A program made the position numbers and the translations under genes. Of a stretch of 64,000 bases of DNA, positions 10,984 to 22,301 are shown one piece after another. Under the pieces are notes generated by a model. It saw only the letters and a program-made list of their open reading frames with translations, did not search any database and was not told the DNA's origin. The stretch comes from Microstegium vimineum (lineage: Eukaryota > Streptophyta > Magnoliopsida > Poales > Poaceae), in the NCBI GenBank assembly GCA_022036555.1, contig CM039137.1, positions 7,628,319 to 7,692,318 of the forward strand, in the 5' to 3' direction. Positions within the stretch are counted from its first letter, which is position 1; every line of letters begins with the position of its first letter.

Positions 10984-12240
10984 CTATCGAAAGGCACTTC
11001 CTACCAGCGTTCTCGGCGCCGCGTGGTGGCCACAAGCCCCCGAGTGTAGGTCCTTCAGCAATGCCCTCCCCTCCTCGAGGGTGAGGCAGCGTTGAAGTAC
11101 ACCCGACGGGCTACGTCGATATAGCTCGCGGCCGTCCCCGTACAAGACGTAGGTTTTGGCGCGTCGAGCTACTCGACGGGCTTCCGTGCGGTCTTCCGGG
11201 AGTTCGCCTCGCGTCAGGTACTCGAGGTAAGGCGCGCGCCAATCTGTCGGAGGGGTTGGTGCTGCGACGGCCCCGTCGATCTCCATGACCTCTCCCCCGC
11301 TCGTGGGGGGATCGGTCGAGGGGGATGGGTCGACCCCTTGCTCGAGGGCGGGAGCCCCCGAGTCCAGGTCGACGGACGGTGTGCGCAGATCCCTCGAGAA
11401 GATGTCGGGGGGGATCGTGCCTCGAGTAGACGTGATTTTGGCCAGCTCGTCAGCGGCTTCATTGTACCGACGGGCTACGTGGTTGAGTTCGAGGCCATAG
11501 AACTTGTCCTCGAGCCTTCGGACCTCCTTGCAGTAGGCTTCCATCTTAGGGTCGTGGCAACTCGAGTCTTTCATCACTTGGTCGATCACCAATTGAGAGT
11601 CCCCTCGCACGTCGAGGCGTCGAACCCCGAGCTCGATGGCGATGCGCTGGCCGTTGACGAGGGCCTCGTATTTGGCGACGTTGTTGGAGGCGGGGAAGTG
11701 GAGGCGGATGACATAGCGCATATGGACCCCTGAGGGTGATATGAATAGCAATCCGGCGCCTGCTCCCGTCTTCATCAACGACCCGTCGAAGTACATAGTC
11801 CAGAGCTCGCTCTGAACCTGCGCTGGGGGTAGTTGGGTGTCGGTCCATTCTGCAACGAAATCTGCCAGTACCTGAGACTTGATAGCCTTCTGAGGGGCAT
11901 AGGAGAGGGTCTCCCCCATGAGCTCAGCGGACCACTTGGCGATCCTTCCCGATGCCTCCCGGTTCTGGATTATTTCTCCGAGGGGGAAAGATGAAACCAC
12001 AGTGACCGGATGGCCTAGGAAATAGTGTTTGAGCTTACGCCGAGTGAGGACGACCGCGTACAACAGCTTCTGGATGTGGGGGTACCTCGTCTTGGTCTCG
12101 GAAAGGACCTCGCTCACGAAGTAGACAGGCCTCTGAACCGGCAGGGCGTGTCCTTCCTCCTCCCTCTCGACCACTATGACCGCGCTGACTACCTGGGTAG
12201 TCACTGCGACATAGAGCAAGAGGGCTCGGCCGGGCTCGGG
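10984..12240 (-). pseudogene. RNase H domain and connector of gag-pol
   Basis: The open frame includes the RNase H core: D in TMYFDGSL, E in AKYEALVNG, D in VRGDSQLVIDQ and D in NEAADELAKI. These are the expected carboxylates, so the active site appears intact. After it comes a spacer rich in S, T and P and then the HHCC start of integrase. The frame differs from that of the RT segment upstream: a one-base shift near 12225-12245, at a run of C and G, joins the two. RNase H would degrade the RNA of the RNA:cDNA hybrid. Confidence 0.88.
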
Positions 12241-13228
12241 GGACCAAGACCGGGGGCGAGGTGAGCAAGGCCTTGAGCCTCGAGAGCGATTCCTCGGCTT
12301 CGGCGGTCCACGCGAAGTGTTCCATCTTCTTCAGGAGTCGGTAAAGGGGTAGGGCCTTCTCTCCGAGCCTCGAGATGAAGCGACTGAGGGCGGCGAGGCA
12401 CCCAGTAACCCTTTGCACGCTCTTGAGGTCGTTGATCGGGCCCATCCTTGTGATGGCGGTTACCTTCTCGGGATTGGCCTCGATGCCGCGCTGGGAAACT
12501 ATGTACCCTAAGAGCATGCCTCGAGGAACCCCGAAGACACACTTCTCAGGATTTAGTTTTATGCGATTAGCCCTGAGGCACCCAAACGCGATCTCGAGGT
12601 CTCCGACCAGGTTTCCAACGGTTTTGGACTTGACCACGATGTCATCGACGTAGGCCTCGACGGTCGGCCCTATGTCTTTCCCGAAGACGTGGAGCATGCA
12701 TCGCTGGTAGGTGGCCCTGGCGTTCCGCAAGCCGAAGGGCATGGTGAGGTAGCAAAACCTGCCGAAGGGAGTGATGAAGGAGGTCGCGAGCTGATCGGAC
12801 TCCTTCATCTTTATTTGGTGGTAGCCGGAATACGCATCAAGGAAGCAAAGGGTTTCACATCCCGAAGTGGAATGTACTATTTGGTCGATGCGTGGTAAAG
12901 GAAAAGGAACTTTAGGACATGCTTTATTCAAACTGGTGTAGTCTACACACATCCTATCCTTCCCATTCTTTTTCTTTACAAGCACGGGATTAGCTAACCA
13001 CTCGGGATGATGTACCTCCTTGATGAATCCGGCCTTCAAAAGCTTGTCGACCTCCTCCCCGATGATCCTGCGCTTCTCCTCGTCGAAGCGGCGCAGGCGT
13101 TGCTTCACCGGTTTGGACCCGGCTCGGATGTCCAAGGAGTGCTCGGCGACTTCCCTCGGGATGCCCGGCATGTCTGAGGGACTCCATGCAAACACGTCGG
13201 CGTTCGCACGGAGAAAGTCGACGAGCAC
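12241..13228 (-). pseudogene. Reverse transcriptase domain of gag-pol
   Basis: All main RT motifs are visible in order: KPVKQRLRRF leader, GFIKEVHHPEWLANPVLVKK, RMCVDYTSLNKACPK, FLDAYSGYHQIKM, FITPFGRFCYLTMPFGL, the catalytic YVDD in VEAYVDDIVVKSK, and the downstream LNPEKCVFGV. The palm residues look intact. A TAG codon just upstream of 13228 separates RT from the acidic linker (13235-13426), and another TAG at about 13484-13486 follows the protease. Both appear to be point mutations because the frame on either side keeps family-like sequence. Confidence 0.92.
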
Positions 13229-13483
13229 GGCTTCCTATTTGGGCTCGAGGGTGGCACTGATCGTCAGCACCTTCCCATCCGCGAGGCCGGGGTCGAGCGG
13301 GACGGTCTTTGTGTCTTCCGCCGGCTTGAAGTTGCCAGCGTGGCGCTTGGGGTCGGGGATCTCTCCGGACAAATCGTCGAGGGCCGCGAGGATAGCCGAC
13401 TCCTCACGGGCCTCGGCTTTTTCCACGCACTCGACGTCGCAGTCGTATGCGTGCTCGTAGGAGGTGTCGACGGTGATGACCCC

Positions 13484-14468
13484 CTAGGGTCCCGACATCT
13501 TGAGCTTGAGGTAGGTGTAGTTCGGGACCGCCATGAACTTGGCGTATCCCGGTCTACCGATGATGGCGTGGTAGGTGCCTCGCCACGCGACCACCTCGAA
13601 GGTCAACTCTTCCTTTCGGAAGTTCGAGGGGATGCCGAAACAGACCGGCAGCTTGATGCGGCCGATCGGGAGTGCCTTCTTCCCCGGGACGATCCCGTGG
13701 AACCCCCCCCCCCCCCCCCCCCGCGCTGGGCAGGAGCATGGTCCTCGGGATCCCCAGGAGGTCGAGGGTCTCGACATAGATGATGTTGAGGCTGCTCCCC
13801 CCATCCATGAGCACCTTGGTGAGGCGGGTGTTGAGGATGATCGGGCCGACGACGAGCGGGTAAGCCCCCGCGTTGCGGATGTGCTCGGGGTGGTCGTCCT
13901 GATCGAAGGTGATCGGCGTGTGGGACCAGTCGAGGTACCGCGGGGCCTGGGCCCGAACGGAAAAAACTTCTCGACGCTCCCTCTTGCACTGGCACGTGGT
14001 GAGGCGAGTCGAGGGTCCCCCGTAGATCATATAGCAGTCGTGGATCTCGGGGAAGCCTCCTTTTTTGACATCACCCCTGACGTGGGCGTCACAGGGCGGG
14101 TCTTCTTTGCCGTCATCTCTCCTGAGGCCAGGAGGGACGAAGTGCTTCCGGAGCATGCGGCAGTCCTCGAGGCGGTGGTTGGTCGGCCCCATATGATAGG
14201 GGCAAGGCTCCTTCAGCATCTTATCGAAGACGCCCCCGTCGGGAGGGGGCCCTCGAGACTTCCGCTTGTCCGCCGTAGCGACAAGGTCGTCCGGCTCGTC
14301 GTCGTGCTCGACGTTGGGCTCGACGTTGCGTCGGCCCGGTTGGTTCTTCTTCTTCTTCTTCCGGCCGCCATTGCCGTCGTTGTTCCTTCTGGGCCCATTG
14401 TTTCTCTTGGGCCCATCGTCCGAGCCCCCGGGCTCCTCCGCCTTGCCCTTCCCCTTCTCTGGGGGAAT
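13484..14468 (-). pseudogene. Gag C-terminus and aspartic protease of gag-pol
   Basis: Upstream lies a CHHC-type zinc knuckle (CPYHMGPTNHRLEDC). The protease follows, with the DGGSSLNIIY active-site version of D-[ST]-G and the later segment HAIIGRPGYAKFMAVPNY, which supplies the conserved ILGRPxxxxxxA-type motif. The two halves are in different frames because of a run of about 20 C bases at 13707-13728, which looks like slippage or a sequencing error. The protease would process the Gag-Pol polyprotein. Confidence 0.85.
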
Positions 14469-16450
14469 CTAGAAGAAGGCGCCAACGGCCTCTTCGCTAG
14501 CCGCGTAGTTGGCGATGACGTCCATGAGCTCGTTGGCGGTCTTGGGGGTGTTTCGCGCCAGCTCCCACACCAACTCCCTGCAGGTTGTCCCGGCGATGAA
14601 CGCCGTGATGACCTCGTGGTCGTAGATGTGGGTCAGTGCGGTGCGCTGCTTCGAGAATCGGCGGGTGAAGGCGCGGAGGTTCTCCCCTGGCTTCTGCTTG
14701 CAGCTGCGAAGGTCCCAGGAGTTGCCCGGCCGCTCGTAGGTGCCCTTGAAATTGCCCTCGAAGATCCGGACCAGGTCGGACCAGTCCTGGATCAAGTCCG
14801 GGGGCAGCTCCTCGAGCCACCTTCGAGCGGTGTCGGAGAGGAACAGTGGGAGTTGCCGGATGATGACGAGGTCATCTTTGGCTCCACCCAGCTGGCATGT
14901 CAGCCTGAAGTCGGCAAGCCAGAGCTCTGGCTTGGTTTCACCGTTGTACTTGACCAGGCTGGTGGGTGGTCGGAAACATACGGGCAGGGAGGCCCGCCGG
15001 ATGGTTCTACCGAAGACTCGGGGCCCCGGCGGCTCCGGAGACCGACACCGGTCTTCGTCGCTGTCGTAGCGCCCACCTCGGTGAGCGTTGTAGCCTCGAG
15101 CCTCGGCGTCGCCATACCAACGTCGATTGTTCACTTGAGGGGGGAGGTCGTCGACGAGGCGTTCCTGAACCGGTCGTCGCTCGACCTGGCCCTGGGGCGC
15201 CTTGTTCTGGTGCACAGAGACCTCCCAATTTTGTCGAGGGGGTGCTGCTTGTCGCTCAGAGGCAGCCCCTCGACGCCTCGAGGCCGAGCTCTTCGCCTGC
15301 TGCACGGCCACAGTTTGGAGAAGCCCCTGGATTTCGTCCCTGATACGCCGTGCCTGGGGGGTCGATGGCGTCGGCATGTCGCGGAGCAGCATCGCGGCTG
15401 CTACGACATTCTGGCTGGCGCGGTTGAAGACTCGGGGTTCGGCATTCCCCTCCTCGACGATCTGCCGGTGGACCTCCCGGGCCCGCTCGCGAGCTCCTCC
15501 ACATGAGGACGCCCTCGATCCCGCTCGAGGGCGTGTTTGAGCTGCTGAAGTCGTAGGCGCTCCTCCTCGAGCTTGCTGAGAAGCTCTCGGACCTGCGTAA
15601 TCTGGACGTCGGGGGGTGGATCGGCTCTATCAGGACTTGTGGGGATGGCATCTCGTGCCGGTGTAGCGTTAGCCCCTCCCCCTTCTTCGGTGGCCACGGT
15701 ATCGTCGACGTCGTCCTGGAGGTCGGTTTGCTCGTCGAGGTGGAAGCACTCCCGAGTGGAGTCGTAACTCTCGTCGGGAGAGTCCGAGTCGGGGTGGGCG
15801 TGGTAGAAGTGGGGGAAGAGCCTACCTGTTTCTTCCTCCTCCAGGCGCCGCCGTAACGTGCCCCACGTACGGGGCAGTTCTGGCTCGCCCGGTGAAGTGG
15901 TGGTGACGCGATCGGCCGTCGCCCACGACGGAGTCCATGGAGACTCGTCATATGTATGTATCCGCAGCCCTGCGAAAGCAAAGTAGAGTCCGGCACTGTT
16001 GCGAAGCCCGTATGGGAACGGGTCACGCGGCGGTGACGGGGTTGAGGGTGTCGGAGAAGCCACGGGAGCCTCCGGGGACGACGACGTGGCAGAGCCGAAG
16101 TCCCGCTCGGGGAGACGCCCGCCCTTGGCCCACAAGCGTGGGTCAAGCGGACCCCTAGGAGAAGGGGTCGTGTCGCCAACTGGGACCGGGGGTACGGTAT
16201 CCGGCGCCCCAGAGCTCGCACGACGGCGAGTGCGTCGGAGCCGCTCGCGCCTCCTCCTGATCGCAGGCCAGAGACGCAAGCGGAGGGACCGTCGCCTGAT
16301 CCTTGCTGGCTCCGGCGCAGCGGAGCTGCTGACGTCTAGGCCACGGGCGGAGGGGAAGACTATGAAGTCGCCCTGGTCCGTGGAAACGAACCCTAGACTG
16401 CCGAACCAGATGACGGTGGTGAACGAGAACGGTGGGATGGTGGAATCCAT
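14469..16450 (-). pseudogene. Gag region of the Tat element
   Basis: Translation probably starts at 16450 (MDSTIPPFSF), about 40 bases inside the PBS. The first ~315 codons are low-complexity, rich in P, R, S and D, ending in a coiled coil (LLSKLEEERLRLQQLKHAL). The frame must shift by one near 15502 to enter the next part. That part holds the plant Retrotrans_gag domain: PELWLADFRLTCQLGG, ARRWLEELPPDLIQDWSDL, F-E-G-N-F-K-G-T-Y and LRAFTRRFSKQ. It ends at a TAG at 14469-14471, after which the same frame continues into the zinc knuckle. So gag and protease form one frame in the ancestor. Gag would build the virus-like particle. Confidence 0.88.
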
Positions 16451-16488
16451 CTAAGAGAGTAGTTCGGAGTTGATCGACACGCGAATCC

Positions 16489-16507
16489 CCCTACCTGGCG
16501 CGCCAAC
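16489..16507 (-). other. Primer-binding site
   Basis: Immediately inside the 5' LTR, read on the minus strand, is GTTGGCGCGCCAGGTAGGGG. A TGGCGC-type start two bases from the LTR is the standard arrangement for a tRNA primer site in plant gypsy elements. I did not assign the tRNA. Confidence 0.6.
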
Positions 16508-17744
16508 TGTCGGTGTTATGACCCGGGGGTCAAGACCACCAACGAGTAAATTTGTATATCGCGTGCTCCCTCTCTCAGACGTGATGCTAGATGGACACAA
16601 GGTTTATCCTGGTTCGGGCAAAGAAGGCCCTACGTCCAGCGGGGGGAGGATGACTTGTATTATCTCGCACCCAAAGCGTGTTCGTACAGGGGGGGGTACA
16701 AGCGGTGTTACACAGAGTCGGCCACCCGAGGGGTCGATCGAGTGGCGGGGTGTGTGGAGTGTAGAGTGTCAGAGTCTGAACTAGGGTCCCTGGGAACGAA
16801 AGTCCAATCGTCCAACCTAGAGAGTCCCCCATACTCTGCCTCGGCGTCCCCTTTTATAGACCAAGGGGAGGCCCGAGGGTACAGGGTCCTAACAGTACCA
16901 GTATGGGTAGCGTATCCGCGGCTCAGTGTTGGCGGAGAGATGTTGAGTACTGTGGCGGCATGGCCTTCCCGTCCTTCTGGCGTCCCCGGTCGTGGCGGCA
17001 GCAGAAGTCGTCGCAGTGCAGTGTCCGCAGGCGGGCACGAATCCCACAGCTGAAGCGGAACGGGGCGGATGAGACGGCCTCCGTACCGGGGTTGTTGGAG
17101 AGAAGGGTCGAGCCCCCCGGTCGAGGGAGGGGGTCGAGCCCTGCGTGGCTCTGTCGCGTTCCCGAAGTCGTCGTCGAGGGTCGCACTGTTCACTTTCCGA
17201 GGGGTACTGTTGAAGTCCGTACTCGCATAGTGGCGACAGTGGCGGCGCAGTTGACAGGAATCGGGGACTTGACGGTGAGTTGGCGGATTTGACAGCGGAC
17301 GCGGGCGCCCATGTCGTTAGGTGGGTTCACTTTAACCCATGTCGGGAGCGGTTGGGTTAATCGAGCCCCTCGTCCGAGGGTCGTCCGCTCGACCCCTGGC
17401 CGAGGTAGAGGTCGAGGCGTCGACGGGGTCGGAAGGGTCGAGGTAGAGGTTGGGGGGTCGATCGTTCGACCCTCGTCCGTTGTCGAGGTGGAGCCGGGGG
17501 TCGTTCGCTCGCCCCCTCGTCTATCATCGAGGTGGAGCCGGGGGTCGTTCGCTCGCCCCCTCGTCCGTCATCGAGGTGGAGCCGGGGGTCGTTCGTTTGT
17601 TGCCGCAGTTGGTGTAGAGGGGAGCCTCGATTGATGGACCGCGTCTTACCGAGTAGTGGGCTGGTCCTTGCCTTAGAAATGGTTGCTATGTTTAGCGTTA
17701 ATTTATCGAAGGATTTAGGGTACCCCTTACCTTCGTACCCGACA
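16508..17744 (-). repeat. Right LTR (5' LTR of the element)
   Basis: It begins TGTCGGTGTT and ends TACCCGACA, followed by the CTAAT target duplication at 17745-17749. It is the partner of 1761-2995 and carries the same triple 44-bp internal repeat. In the direction of element transcription it is the 5' LTR, so the promoter should lie here on the minus strand. Confidence 0.95.
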
Positions 17745-17749
17745 CTAAT

Positions 17750-17832
17750 GCTCTTTTGAATGGAACTGATGCGTCTGAACAGAATTGACTTTGCATTATA
17801 CGTTTGAATAAAGTAGTGGGTGCGCCTTTTAG

Positions 17833-17906
<74 letters not shown>

Positions 17907-18607
17907 GCTACAAACTGTGATATTGCAGACAACTTCTTTGTCTCTACGTTGATTTGTAGTTTACTTCTATTTTGACCCAACTAAAACTTCTCTGTTTTTT
18001 TACTAAATTATCAGGAAAAAAAATCTATGTTAATCATCAGACTGTTGTCTAGGTTTTGGAACATCGAATTTCAGAACTGGCAATCAAAGTATCCATAAGG
18101 CTAGTTCTTCAAAGTGGTTTTTGCCTATATATGTTTTTAAGATAAAAAAATATGATTAAACACCGCAAACCATTTAAATAAAAAAGTGGTATAAATATTT
18201 TCTAAAAATATAAATCTATTTAATGATACTCTATTTAGAGCTGTTTGGGTCTTATTACCTGTTTACAACACTAATGTTTTGTTGCTATGACCATTATTTA
18301 TTTTAATTATCGTTTTGGTCTACATTAGACTAGGAGTTCAACCAAAAGGGTCTGATGGATTCCGAGTAGGCAAAAGATCTCAAAGGCGACGTGAACCTTG
18401 CAAATGCCATTCTCCACCATATATAGTCATATAGATCATATTTAGACATTACATGCCTAGTGATTTACTTTATTTTAATCACTTGAGTATTGGTAAAAGA
18501 AGATTTCAAATAAAACAGGGCATCAAACCTGCAATCAAAATAAATGAGAGCACCACAATAATTTAAATAAATATTGGTCGCAACTATGAGTAATAAAATA
18601 CTAGTAA
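17750..18607. other. Intergenic, AT-rich, with a long (TA)n tract
   Basis: A pure TA dinucleotide microsatellite spans 17836-17904 (about 34 repeats). The rest is AT-rich with no supported gene. The last bases, TAA at 18605-18607, are a target duplication for the element that follows. Confidence 0.7.
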
Positions 18608-19223
18608 GAGCATTTCCAACAACTCCTTAAAATTGACTTCCTATATCTTGAGTTATAGCAAGTTGCTATTTTATTTGGCAAGTGGAAAAATGACGTGTCT
18701 CCAACAAGTTGGTATTCTCACTTGGTAAAATTGAAAAAAATAGGCTCACCTTTCTCCAAACTGGTACTGGGTCTTCCACGCACGCGACATTTCACTTACC
18801 TGCGCGACGACGCTCTTCCTTCCTGCGCGATGAATCGAGCACCGATCTCGCGTGCGTGGCCGCCGCCGCCGTTCAAGGCCGCGACGCTACTCCGGCTGAC
18901 ATTTCACCGAACGAGGCCTGCTGTTTCCCTTGTATTATTTGGTTCAGTCTGTACTCCGTATGTCTCATATGATTGGAGTGGAGTGGAGATTCGCGGACGG
19001 ATCCGGGACGGACGACGCCGTGGCTTTTTTTTTATTCACCTGTCCGGGGCGATGTTTACCAAGTTGCTATCGAGTGCAGAGATTTACCAAGTCTGAGGCG
19101 ATGTTTACCAAGTTGGTAAATATACCAAGTAGATTTAAAGAAAAGTTGGAGAGGTGTTTTCGTGTTTTTTCTTAAAAAAAAATAAGAATATCAAGTGGAT
19201 TTGAGGAGTTGTTGGAGATGCTC
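18608..19223. mobile_element. Tourist-like (PIF/Harbinger type) element, 616 bp
   Basis: The left end is GAGCATTTCCAACAACTCC and the right end, reverse-complemented, is GAGCATCTCCAACAACTCC: 19-base terminal inverted repeats with one mismatch. The flanks are TAA at 18605-18607 and at 19224-19226, the 3-bp TWA duplication typical of PIF/Harbinger elements. Subterminal copies of CCAAGTTGGTA and GCAAGTTGCTA are present. The centre is GC-rich (18780-19010) and open in two frames but without a recognisable protein, so it may be captured host sequence. Confidence 0.75.
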
Positions 19224-19834
19224 TAACAAGAACTAAGAATAGCTCTAAATATAACACAAGTAGATAGATTGTACTTTTAGGAAAAAAAATTGGTACTAAT
19301 TTCTTACATTTTATTTAAAAATAATTATTGTTTTTCTTGATATTTAACCATATATTCTAATATTTTTAGAAAATACACAGATAGGCAAACGACACCTTTG
19401 TTCAAACCAATCAAGGGTGAAAGTTGTCGGTTTTGATGATACCTAGCATTAAAGTTTGATGACCAAATTCAAACTTTGTGATAGTTTAATGGTTAAAAAT
19501 AGACTTCTTCCTTAGAAAAAATATTGAACCTACAGGTTTCTATAATTGCACTACCTAAAGAACCTGATAAAATTATATAATGTTGTAGATGATGCGTTTT
19601 TCTATAAATTTGAACTAAGCTGGTGTAATTTGACTTAATGATAATAAAGCTGAAGTAAACTATCATCTGTAACCAGAAGAGGCCTACCGTGGAAACGATT
19701 CACCGGATGCAGATAACGCGAAGTGCTCTAGGTTGAGAAACCATGTGGGTTGAGATAACTTAGAAGCTAAATCAGCATTTGAACATAGTACGCTTAGACT
19801 AAAACGTAAAAAGTGTGAAAAGCCTTTAATCAAG
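19224..19834. other. Intergenic spacer
   Basis: AT-rich DNA between the Tourist-like element and the likely 3' end of the NFD6-like transcript. I see no gene or repeat in it. Confidence 0.5.
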
Positions 19835-19840
19835 TTTATT
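19835..19840 (-). terminator. Possible polyadenylation signal of the NFD6-like gene
   Basis: Read on the minus strand this is AATAAA within GGAATGAATAAACTTG. It is about 1.2 kb beyond the stop codon chosen for the NFD6-like gene. That would fit a long 3' region with introns, as in other members of this family. Assignment is tentative. Confidence 0.35.
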
Positions 19841-21051
19841 CATTCCAGATCTACATGATCAGGCAGGTCATCAAGACCAAAGTCTTCTTGACAGCTAGTC
19901 AGCCAAAATAAATCTCAGGAACAATTCTGCAAATTTCATACAAACTGGAATCCCAGAGCACAAAACATGTTAACTGAGACACCAAGTACTTTAAATTCAC
20001 GAGGTATTCCATAATCCAGACCAGATACCATCACTGCAGGTCTCCATAACGACAAATCATCCATCTACAAATAGAAACACAATAATCTGAGCTCAAGCTC
20101 TAAACTAGCATCATAAAAGTTAACAGTGATGAAAGCTACATTTGCTCTATGTTTCATTTATAATGGGCAAAGCCAAGTCAACAGAGATGGCAAAACAAAT
20201 AGCACGGTCTAGTCTTCATCCAAGATGACCTCCATCGCACTAATCACAGGCCTATAGAAATACAATAAAGTCAAGAAAACAAATACAGTACAGAGATAAA
20301 AAATACTTATTGGAGAAATAACCTCATTATTACTCGCTACCTATCAGAATCAACTAGCACAGAGGACATTTTGCAAGAAAAATGGAAATTTGCCAGAAAT
20401 TTGTAATAAACATATATTATCATGGATGTTCCTTAAAATCGGAACGGACCTGTAGATCTGAGGTGACGGGATAATAATCTGCTACGTTCCATCTAGAGAC
20501 TGTCACACGTCATCATTACCAGCTGGGCCAATACAAAAGAATCAGTCTCATTTTTTTCCTCAAATTTGTAATTAATGATGATGTTACATTCAGATTTATA
20601 AACTCTATTCTTAAATCTACCAATAGTTTGACTTCAGCAAACCGCAGGCAAAAGTCCACCTAGGAAAGAAATATCTCGTATTGGCAAAAGGTCGACAACT
20701 TCAATAAGAGATCACTCAAAGTGATAATGGGAATCTTACACACGGCACAAAAATCGTGGCACAGCAGCTAAGGGAAAGCATTTTGCAATTCCACAAGGAA
20801 CAATAAAGATACCTGGCTCAATACAATGTATGGCTCATAAAAATGCAGACTTCTTTTGTTCCATATTATACATGTTAATGTGCAAGTGCAGTAGTGCACA
20901 ATAGATGAATTTAGATGCAATTCCATAAGATAAAGATAGCTGGCTCTTCTTTCCACAAATCATTCTCACACATGAACTAGTGATGGAACCTAGCCATCCA
21001 CAGTTATTATTGATGGAATCTTAAAAAAATCGCCTTTTGGGTCCCTGAAGT

Positions 21052-22301
21052 TCATCTAGTTTCATCTTGACCTACAACAATGGGCACGTGGAAAGTATAA
21101 GATAAATTTCAATACGAAAAGTTTGCTACCGTATTTAAGTTTTGAATTGGAAAATGTTTATGGTTTCCATGGTGGTGATGAGACGGGTACTAAAGGCAAA
21201 CTAAAAATGCATATAGGCACAAACCTTAGGAACTGCGTGAGTAAGTCACACACTGTCCTACCCTTGTTCATATAAAAATGTTTGAAACTGCTTGTCGAAC
21301 TAGAAAAATGGCTATGTTATAGAGGGAAAAAGACGAAAAACATCTAGAGCACTCAAACTCAAGGACTCCAAAAGGTTGTAAAGCTGGTTTTATGTAAAAG
21401 ATGATCTGATGTAAGCTAAATACACATTATGTAATGTATATGATAACATATGTTTAGGACATCCTACAACAGTACGGAAATTATCTTGTGCAGTGAGCTC
21501 GTATTCATTTAGATTGAACCAAATCTGACACGAGAGCAGAAAAATTAGGTTGACAGGAGTAGAAGAATCAGGTTGGTGTTCCATTGTGGGAGCTTGAATG
21601 ACAATCAAGGAAAAAGTGATAGGCTGTTTGTTTGGTCATACAACATTAACTTGGCTTGGTAAATTTGTTGCAGCAATCAACATGCTTGAGACCAAAATTA
21701 CCCACAGAAACATCAAATTCTTATCACTACTCTGGATGACCTAAAAGATATGCATCTACAAAGGAAAACGGATGCGTGTGTGAATTGTGATCGGGCTTAA
21801 GCTGTATCCTATGTGGCAACGAGCAGATATGGTAAATAACGGGACAAATTAATCTAACATTACGAAGCAATGAAGTGAAACTGAGACCAGGGCGAATCAC
21901 CTTCTGATAGCCAACCGAATCCCTTGCAAGCCGGGGCAGCGAGAAGCGACGTCATGAGCGCCGAAGCCGTGGCGCTGTGCATGGGCACCAGGGACTCCAG
22001 GCACACGCTGCTCATCTCCACCGGCGATCTACATAACGAAACAATAGGCAATAATACACTTGAGTAACAATTTCAAACAGAGCAAACCCAAAAAAAAAAA
22101 GAGGACAAAAATACGAAGGCTCCACGGGCCCAGAACCTAAGATGGTGGGCACCTTAGGAGTGCGCGGGGGGCAGAGGTGGGCATCCGCCTCGGCAGCGGA
22201 GCAGGTCCGGCACGCGACGCGGCTCTGGCCGCCGCGCTGCGGAGGGACGACGAGCCGCTGGACCGGAGGAAGGATCTCGCAGCGGAGGCGGCGGAAGCCA
22301 T
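21052..22301 (-). CDS. NFD6: NUCLEAR FUSION DEFECTIVE 6-like mitochondrial protein
   Basis: Three coding exons on the minus strand: 22301-22153, 22028-21901 and 21071-21052, giving 98 residues, the usual size of this family. The start MASAASAARSFLRSS opens a Ser/Ala/Arg-rich mitochondrial presequence. Exon 2 carries the family signature SPVEMSSVCLESLVPMHSAT followed by ASALMTSLLAA. Splice phases match (AG|A across intron 1, G|GT across intron 2), and the last exon adds only GQDETR and a TGA. Arabidopsis NFD6 is a mitochondrial protein needed for polar nuclear fusion in the female gametophyte; the biochemical role is unknown. Other splice acceptors at 20251 and 20064 would give different two-to-three-residue ends, so alternative 3' exons are likely. 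The first two exons are firm; the third is less certain. Confidence 0.82.

Larger units (their letters stand above)
1761..17744 (-). mobile_element. Tat-lineage Ty3/gypsy LTR retrotransposon, nearly complete, degraded coding
   Basis: A 15,984-bp element is bounded by two LTRs that start with TG and end with CA, and by the 5-bp target duplication CTAAT at 1756-1760 and 17745-17749. Transcription direction is leftward: PBS at about 16489-16507, gag, protease, reverse transcriptase, RNase H, integrase, then a 7-kb region ending in a polypurine tract beside the left LTR. The pol order RT-RNaseH-INT marks it as Ty3/gypsy. A long region between pol and the 3' LTR with an antisense gene of the gypsy-type 'Transposase_28' family is the hallmark of Tat elements such as Grande and RIRE2. 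By hand count the LTRs differ at about 25 substitutions in 1.23 kb (~2%), which suggests insertion within roughly the last million years under a commonly used grass LTR rate. Gag-pol has several stops and shifts, so this copy is probably non-autonomous. Confidence 0.95.

Noticed and set aside
13575..15506. A 643-codon plus-strand open frame opposite gag
   Set aside because: It is antisense to Retrotrans_gag and protease, has no recognisable domain, and follows from GC-rich codon use. The real plus-strand gene lies elsewhere.
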